Shown one piece after another: positions 1 to 9,000 of a stretch of 64,000 nucleotides of DNA (the stretch's first letter is position 1; every line of letters starts with the position of its first letter). The DNA lies in NCBI RefSeq assembly GCF_000719265.1, contig NZ_JOFL01000006.1, positions 248,001-312,000 of the forward strand, written 5' to 3'. A model generated the notes under the pieces. The model did not search any database and had not been told where the DNA came from. It saw only the letters and a list, made by a program, of their open reading frames with translations. A program made the position numbers and the translations under genes. This stretch comes from Streptomyces roseoverticillatus (lineage in GTDB: Bacteria > Actinomycetota > Actinomycetes > Streptomycetales > Streptomycetaceae).

Positions 1-2
1 GG

Positions 3-3000
3 CTCTGGCTCGACGAGACGTACGAGAACTTCGGCGTCGACTCGCTGACCGTGCCCCAGATCGTGGACGTGCTGTCCGAGCGCATGGGGGAGCTTCCGGC
101 GACCCTGCTGTTCGAGTACCCGACGATCCGCGAGATCGCCGACCACCTGGCCGACCGGCATGCCGACCGCGTGCGCGCCCTGCTGCCCGAGGCGCCCGCG
201 CCCGCCGCGGCCCCGGCCGTGCGGGTCGCCGAGCGGACTCCGGAGGAGTCCCGCCCCGCGGCCGACCAGCGCATCGCCGTCGTCGGCATCGCGGGCCGCT
301 ACCCCCTGGCCGACGACCCGGACGCGTTCTGGGCGAACCTGCGCGCCGGCCGCGACTGCGTGCGCGAGGTGCCGGCCGACCGGTGGGACCACCGCGACAT
401 GGCCGACGTGGACGGGCAGAAGCCCGGCCGCTGGGGCGGCTTCCTCGACGGCATCGACGAGTTCGACCCCCGCTTCTTCCAGATGTCGCTGCGCGAGGCC
501 GAGCTCACCGACCCGCAGGAACGCCTCTTCCTCCAGACCTCCTGGCACGCCATGGAGGACGCCGGATACACCCGGGCGCGCCTGCGCGGCAGCCGCGTCG
601 GCGTGTACGTGGGCGTCATGTACGGGCACTACCAGCTGTTCGAGGACGAGCGGGGCCTCGCGGGCGGCATGGGGTACGCCTCCATCGCCAACCGGGTCTC
701 GTACTTCTTCGACTTCCACGGGCCGAGCCTGGCGATCGACACCATGTGCTCGTCGTCGCTGACGGCCATTCACCTCGCCTGCGAGGCCCTGGCGGCCGGG
801 CACGCGGACTACGCGCTCGCCGGCGGCGTCAACCTCGCCCCGCACCCGCGCAAGTACCGTCAGCTCGCGGCCGGCGGCTTCACCGGCGAGAGCGGCCGCT
901 GCCGCAGCTTCGCGGCCGACGGCGACGGCATGGTGCCCGGCGAGGGCGTCGGCGCCGTCCTGCTCAAGCCGCTGGCGGCCGCGGAGCGCGACGGCGACCG
1001 GATCCTCGGCGTGATCCTCGGCAGCGCCGTCAACCACGGCGGCAAGACCGGCGGGTTCGCCGTGCCGAGCCCGTCCGCCCAGGCCGAGGTCATCGCCGAG
1101 GCACTGCGGCGGGCCGGCGCCGAGCCGGCGAGCGTGTCGTACGTCGAGGCGCACGGCACCGGCACCGCGCTCGGCGATCCGGCCGAAGTGGCCGGGCTGT
1201 CCCGGGCGTTCGGCGCCCTGCCGCCCGGCTCGGTCGCCATCGGCTCGGTGAAGTCCTCCGTCGGCCACCTGGAGTCGGCCGCGGGCGTCGCCGCCCTCAC
1301 CAAGGTGCTGCTCCAGATGAAGGCCCGCGAACTGGCCCCGTCGCTGCACGCGGACACCCTCAACCCGGCCGTCGACTGGAACTCCGTGCCGTTCCGCGTC
1401 CAGCGCGACCTCGCGCCGTGGCAGGGCGCCGGTCCGCTGCGCGCCGGCATCAGCGCCTTCGGCGCCGGCGGCTCCAACGCGCACCTCGTGGTGGAGGAGT
1501 ACCGCGAGGACGCCCGGAGCGGGGCCGTCTCGGGCCCGGCCGTCTTCCCGTTCTCCGCACGCGACGCGGAGGGCCTGCGCGGCGTGGTCGAGCGGACGCT
1601 CGCCTGGCTGCGCACGCCGGCCTCCGGCGTCGCGCCCGAGGACATCGCCGCCGCTGCCGGCGTGCCCGTCACGGCGGTGGACGAACCGCTCGACGAGCTG
1701 GGGCTCGACCCGGCCACGATCGTGCGGCTGATCGGCCTCGGCGACGCCGTACACCCGGGGACCGTGCACGGCGGGACGACCCTGCGCGAACTGGCCCGCC
1801 GCGCCGGCGGCACCGGCGACGCGGACCTCGTCCGCCTGGCGTACACCCTGCAGACCGGCCGGGAGGCCATGGCCCACCGGTTCGCCGTCGCCGCGCGCTC
1901 GGCCCGCGAACTCACCGATGCCCTGGAGGCCTTCCTCTCCGGCCGGCCCACCGGGCACACCGCCGTCGTCACGGCGGAGCCCGGCGCGGCCACCGTGCCC
2001 TCCGCGGCCGATCCGGACGGCGTGGCGCGCCGCTGGGCCGGCGGCGAGGTCGTCGACTGGGCCGCCGCCTATGACGGCCCGGTGCGCCCGCTGTCCCTGC
2101 CCGGCTACCCGTTCGCACGGACCCGCTGCTGGATCGACGCCGTCACTCCGGCGGCCGCCCCGGCGGCCCCGGCCGCCCTGCCGGCCTGTGCGCGGGACGG
2201 TCAGACGCTCGGTACGGTGCTGCGCCTGCTGGGCACGGTCAGCGGATACCCGGTCACCGACCTCGACCCCGCGGGCTCCTTCCACGAGCACGGCCTGGAC
2301 TCGCTGAGCCTGATCCGGCTCGCCGACGAGGTCTCGAACGCCTTCGGCGTGTCCGTAGGCCCCGACCAGCTGCTCGCCACCCCCTCCCCGGCCTCGCTCG
2401 CCGCGTGGCTGGAAGCCGAACACCCCGCGGCCGCGGCCGCCGCAGCGCCGTCGGCCGAGCCCGCTCCCGCCGTGTCCGCCCCCGCCCCGGCCGCCGACGA
2501 CCCGGTCGTGATCGTCGGCATGGCCGGGACGCTGCCCGGCGCGCAGGACCTGGACGCGTTCTGGACCGCCCTGCAGCGCGGCGGCGACCTCTTCAGCGAG
2601 GTGCCCGCCGACCGCTGGGACAGCCGTGCGCACTACGGGGACCCGGCGCGGCACCCCGACCGCACCCGGGTCACCCGGGCCGGTTTCATGCCGGACATCG
2701 ACCGCTTCGACCCGCTGTTCTTCGGCATCTCGCCGCGCGAGGCCCGCTGGATGGACCCCCGGCAGCGGATGCTGCTGCGTACGGTGTGGGCGGCGCTGGA
2801 GGACGCGGGCATCGACCCGGCCCGCCTCGCCGGAACCGACACCGGGCTCTTCGTCGGCGTCGGCTCCTCCGAGTACGCCGAGCTGGTGCAGCGCTCCGGC
2901 ACGGCCACCGACGCGTACTCCTCGACCGGGCTGACCCCGTCCATGCTGGCCAACCGCATCTCCTACCACCTCGACCTGCGCGGCCCCAGCGAGCCCGTCG

Positions 3001-6000
3001 ACACGGCCTGCTCCAGCTCGCTCGTGGCCCTGCACCGCGCCGCCGAGGCGCTGCGGCTCGGCCACTGCGACACCGTCGTCGCCGGCGGCGTCAGCCTGAT
3101 GCTGTCGCCCGTCACCTTCGCCTCCCTCGAACGGGCCGGGATGCTCAGCCCGGACGGCGTGGGCCGGGCTTTCGACAAGGACGCCGCGGGGTACGTGCGC
3201 GGCGAGGGCGTCGGCGCCGTCGTCCTCAAGCGGCTCAGCCGCGCCCTGGCCGACGGCAACCCCGTCCTCGCCGTGCTGCGCGGCACCGCCGTCAACCACG
3301 GCGGCCGGTCCAACTCGCTGACGGCCCCCAACCCGCGGGCCCAGGCCGAGGTCATCGTGCGGGCCCACCGCGAGGCGGGCGTCGACCCCGCCACGATCGG
3401 CTACATCGAGACGCACGGCACCGGTACGGTCATCGGCGACCCCGCCGAGACCAACGGCCTGCGCCAGGCGTTCACCGAGCTCTACCGCGACTGGGGCCAC
3501 CCCGCGCCGGCCGCTGCGCACTGCGCCCTGGGCGCGCTGAAGAACACCATCGGCCACCTGGAGCCGGCGGCGGGCATCGCGGCCGTGCTGCGCGTCCTGC
3601 TGTCCATGCGGCACGGGCGGATCACCGGTGACCCGCACGGCCCGGAGCGGAACCCCCACCTGGCCCTGGACGGCACGCCGTTCGAGATCGCCGTGGACGG
3701 CCGCGCCTGGGCGCCCGCCGCGCCCGGCGTACCGCGCCGCGCCGGCGTGAGCTCGTTCGGCTACGGCGGGGTCAACGCCCACGTCGTGCTGGAGGAGTAC
3801 CCGGCCGACGAGCCGGCCTCGGACGGCGGCCCGGCCGTCGTCACCCTCTCCGCCCGCACCTCCGAGCAACTGCGCGCCTCCGCGCAGGCGCTCGTGGACG
3901 CCCGGGACACCTGGTCCCACGACCTCGCCGGCACCGCGCACACGCTCCAGGCCGGCCGCACGGAACACGCCGAACGCCTGGCGTTCGTCGCGGACTCCGG
4001 CGAGCACGCGGTGGCCACGCTCCGCCGCTTCCTCGCCGGAGACCCCTCCGGCGTCCACGTCGGCCACGTCGACCGGCACGCCGACCGCGCGCCGTTCGAC
4101 GGCCACGGCGACGACGAGACCGCCGCGGCCTGGGCGCGCGGCGCGACCGTCGACTGGTCCGCCCGCACGACGGGGACGCCGAAGCTGCGCTCCCTGCCGC
4201 CGTACCCCTTCGCCGCCGAGCGCCACTGGTTCACCGACGGCGCCTCGCCGGCGACGACTGGCAAGGAGCGGAGCGGAGCGGCGCCGGCCGCTGCCTCGGG
4301 GCCCGGTGCGGCGCCCATGCCGTCCGGCACCCGTGCGCTGTCGGCGGAGGCCGCACGCGGGTCTGCGACGGGATCCGTGACCGGGTCCGCACCGGGGTCT
4401 GCGACCGGGGCAGCGACCGAATCCGCGACCGGGGCCGCCTCCGTGCCCGCCGCAGGCGAAGCCGCGCCCGTCAGCCTCTTCGCCGCCGGGTGGGTGGCCG
4501 AGCCCGTGCCGGCCGCCGCGCCGCACGCGGGCCGGGTGCTGGTCTTCGGCGACCTGCCGGTGCCCGGCGCCGTCCACGTACAAGCCGGATCCGCGTACGC
4601 GGACGACGGCTCCACCGTCACGATCCGCCCCGGCGAGCCCGAGGACTACGCCCGGCTGCTCGCGACGCCGGCGGACCGGATCGTGCACCAGTGGCCACTG
4701 CTCGAACCGGACCGCCAGGACCTCGGCTTCGAGTCGGTGTTCCTGCTCGTACAGGCCATGACGGCCGCGCCCTCCCGCGCCGCGGCACGCATCCAGGTCC
4801 TGGCGCCCGAGGGCGCCCTGGCGGAAGCGTGGGGCGGGTTCGACGCGTCGCTGCGCGCCGCCCTCCCCGGCACGGCCTTCGGCGTCGTGCACGTCGCCGG
4901 CCGCGTCGCACCGGACGCCCTGATCGCCGAGGTGACGGCCGGACGGCTCTCCGGAGCCGCGATCCGTCTCTCGGCCACCGCCCGTGCCGTGCGCGTGCTC
5001 TCGGAGACCTCCGCCCGCCCCGTCACGGACTCGCCCCTGCGTCCGGGCGGCGTCCACCTGGTGACCGGCGGCGCCGGCGGGCTCGGCCTGCTGCTCGTCC
5101 GCACGCTGCTGGCGCGCGGTGCCCGGGTGGCCGTCACCGGCCGGTCCTCCGCCGGGGACCGCGCCGCCGAGCTCGCCGCACTGCGCGCGCTCGGTGACGT
5201 CCGGTACTTCCAGGCGTCCGTGGACGACCCCGCCGCCATGGCCCGGGTCGTGGCGGCCGTCAAGGACGAGTGGGGCGCCCTGCACGGCGTCTTCCACCTC
5301 GCCGCGACCGCCTCGCGCACCCCTCTGCCGGACAAGGACGTCGCGGAGTTCCGCACCCACCTGCGGGCGCGCTTCGAGGGCACGCGCGTGCTCGACGAGG
5401 TGACCCGCGACGAACAGCTCGACGTGTTCGTCCTGTACTCGTCCCTCGCCGGACTGCTCGGCGACTACGGCCTCGTCGACTACGCGGTCGGCGCCCGCTT
5501 CCTCGACGGCTTCGCCGAGGAGCGCGAAGTGCTGCGCCGGGCCGGCCGCCGCAGCGGCCGCACGGTCTCGGTCGACTGGCCCATGTGGCGTGCAGGAGGC
5601 ATGCACGTGGACGCCGACGACGAGCGCCGCTACCTCGCCGGCACCGGCTTCCGCTACCTGGAGGCCGACGAGGGCGAGCGGCTCCTCGACCTCGTACTGC
5701 GGCTGGACCGGCCCCAGGTCGCCGTCCTGCCCGGCGAACCCGAGCGGATGCGCGAGCGCGTCGAGGCGATGCGGATCCGGGAGACCGAGCCCGCGGTCCG
5801 CGCCCCGCAGTCGGTCGCCCCGCAGACCGGCGCGGCGTCGACGGCACCGGCCGATCTGACCGGTCTGACCGGCCTGTTGCGGACGATGGTCGCGGAACTC
5901 GTCGGCCTGGCGCCGCGGGACCTCGACCCGGAGGCCGGTTTCGGCGAGTACGGTCTGGACTCCTTCGGGCTCCAGTCCCTGTCCGTGGCCCTGGAGGAGC

Positions 6001-9000
6001 GCTACGGCGTTTCGGTGCCGACGACGACGCTGTTCGGCGCCAACACGATCGAGAAGCTGGCCCGTCACCTGCTGTCGGAGCACCCCGGCCTGCTGGAGCG
6101 CGACGCGCACCCGGCAGCCGTGGCCGTCGCCGCGCCCGCACCCGCCGCCGCGGTCGAAGAGCCGGCCGTCGCCGCCCCTGCCGTCACGCCCGCCGACGGC
6201 GACGCCGTCGCCATCATCGGCATGTCCGGGCGCTTCCCCGGCTCGCCCGGACTGGAGGAGTTCTGGCGGAACCTCGCCGAAGGGCGTGACCTGATCACCG
6301 AGACGCCCGCCGACCGGTGGGACTGGCAGGAGGTCTCCCGGCGCTTCGGCGGCACCGCGCGCTGGGGCGGCTTCCTGAGCGACGTCGACCGCTTCGACCC
6401 GCGGTTCTTCAAGCTCTCGCCCGCCGAGGCCGAGGTCATGGACCCGCAGCACCGGCTGTTCCTCGAACAGACGTGGGCGGCGCTGGAGGACGCCGGCTGC
6501 CGGCCCGACCGGCTCGCCGGCCGCCGGGTCAGCGTCTTCGCGGGTGTGCAGTTCAACGACTACGAGACGATGGTCCTGCAGGGCGAGCAGGTGAACCCCC
6601 ACGCCGGCACCGGGCTGGCGCGGACCATGCTGGCCAACCGCATCTCGTACCTGCTGGACCTCAAGGGCGCCAGCGAGAGCGTCGACACCGCCTGCTCCAG
6701 CTCCCTGGTGGCGCTGCACCGCGCCGTGCGCGCACTGCGCAGCGGGGAGAGCGAGATGGCGATCGCCGGCGGCGTGAGCCTGGTGCTGTCGCCGCAGACC
6801 GTCGTCGCCGGCAACCAGCTCGGCGTGCTCGCCCCCGACGGCCGCTGCAAGGCGCTGGACGCGCGGGCCGACGGCTACGTCAAGGGCGAGGGCGTCGGCG
6901 TGGTCATCCTCAAGCCGCTCTCGCGCGCCCTCGCCGACGGCGACCGGGTGCACGCGGTGATCCGCGGCAGCGCCGTCAACCACGGGGGGCACGCCTCCTC
7001 GCTGACCGCCCCCAACCCCCTGGCACAGGCCGATCTGCTGGTCGACGCCTACCGGGACGCCGGGGTGCCGGCCGAGACGCTGTCCTACGTCGAACTCCAC
7101 GGCACCGGCACCGCGCTCGGCGACCCGGTGGAGATCGACGGCCTGACCCGCGCCCACCGCACCCTGAGCGCCGGACCGGCCACCCCGTGCGGCATCGGCA
7201 CCGTGAAGAGCAACATCGGCCACCTGGAGCCCGCCGCGGGCATCGCGGGCGTGATCAAGGTGGTGCTGGCCATGCGCCACCGCACGCTGCCGCCGACGCT
7301 GCACCTGCAGAAGCTCAACCCGCTGATCGACCTCACCGGCACGCCGTTCCGGCCCGTGCTGGAGGCCGCCCCGTGGGAGCCCGCGGACGCCGGCGGGGCA
7401 CCCCTGCCGCTGCGCGCCGGGGTCAGCTCGTTCGGTTTCGGCGGGGTCAACGCCCACGTCGTCCTGGAGGAGGCGCCCGCCGCGCCGGCCTCCGTCGTCG
7501 CGGACGGCGAAGCGGAAGAGGTGTTCCTGCTCTCCGCCCGCGACGAGGACGCCCTGCGCCGGTACGCGGCGGCGACGGTCGCGTTCCTCGACGGCGAGGA
7601 CGTCCCGCCGCTGGCCTCGCTCGCCCGCACCTCCCAGACCGGGCGCATCCCCATGGCGGTGCGCCTCGCGGTGGTCGCCCGCTCGACGGGGGACCTGCGC
7701 GCGCGGCTGGTCGCCTTCCTCGACGGCGGCCGTGCCCACGGCGGCTCCGACGGCGACCACGGGTGGCTGTCCGAGCCGGAGGGCACGAGCTACCTGGCGC
7801 GCCTGGTCCGCGAGGGACGGCTCGACCGGCTCGCGCGGCTCTGGGAGGAAGGCGCCGGCATCGACTGGAGCGCACTGCGCACCGGCCGGCCGCCGCTGAC
7901 CTCCATGCCCACCTATCCGTTCGCCCGCGAACGGCACTGGCTCCCGGCCGCCGCCGCTGCGGACGTACGACAGGACGAGCAAGGAAACTCCTCCCTGCTG
8001 CTGGTGAAGGACTGGGAGGCCGCTCCGCTGCCGCAGGGCGAACTGCCGGGCAGGCTCATGGTCCTGGTCGGAGCCGAGACCGATCCCGGCGCCGCCGCGG
8101 CCTTCGGGCCCGGCGCCGTCGTGGTCCGGATCGACGAAGCCGGGAACGGCGGCGGCGACGCCGCCCGCGCGCGGATCGTGGAGTCGGCCGGCCGGGTGGA
8201 CGCCGTGATCGACATGGCCGACGCCTCGGCCGTGCCGGTCGCCGCCGCGACCGCCGACCCGTTCCGGATCGCGCTGCTGCGCGACCTCGTCGGCGCGCAC
8301 CGCACCCGCGGTCTCGCCTACCTGCACCTGACCCGCGGCCTGACGACGTTCCGCACCGAGCGGCCGACGCTGCGCGGCGCCGCGTTCGCCGGCCTGGTCA
8401 GGATGCTCACGGCCGAGTACCGCGGCGTCTTCGCCCGCACCCTCGACCTCGACACCCTTACGCCTGCCGCCGTGCGGTCGGCGGTCGCCGCCGAACTCGC
8501 GGCGACCGACCCGGTGACCGAGGCCTGCGTCCGGGCGGGGGTGCGGCACCGTCCGGTACTGCGCCCGGCCGCCCCGGCCCCGGCGTCCGCCGGCTGGTCG
8601 GCGGACCTGGCCGGCCGGACCGTCGTCATCACCGGCGGCACGGGCGCGCTCGGCCGGCTGGTCGCCGCGCGGCTTATCGAGCGGGGAGCCGACCGGCTCG
8701 TCCTGCTCGGCCGCTCGCCGATGCCCGCCCGCGACACGTGGCCCGCGCTCGTCGCAGACCCCGGCACGGACGCGGCCCTCGCGGCGCGCCTGCGCGACCT
8801 CATGGCGCTCGAACGCCCCGGCGTGCGGGTGACGATCGAGGCCGCCCCGTCGGACCGGATCGCCGAGGTCCTCGACCGGGCCCGGCAGCAGATGGGCCCG
8901 ATCGCCGGGATCGTGCACTGCGCCGGGCTCGGCGTGATGCGCGACCCCGCCTTCGTCGGCAAGCGGATCGAGGACGTCCAGCAGGTGCTCGAACCGAAGA

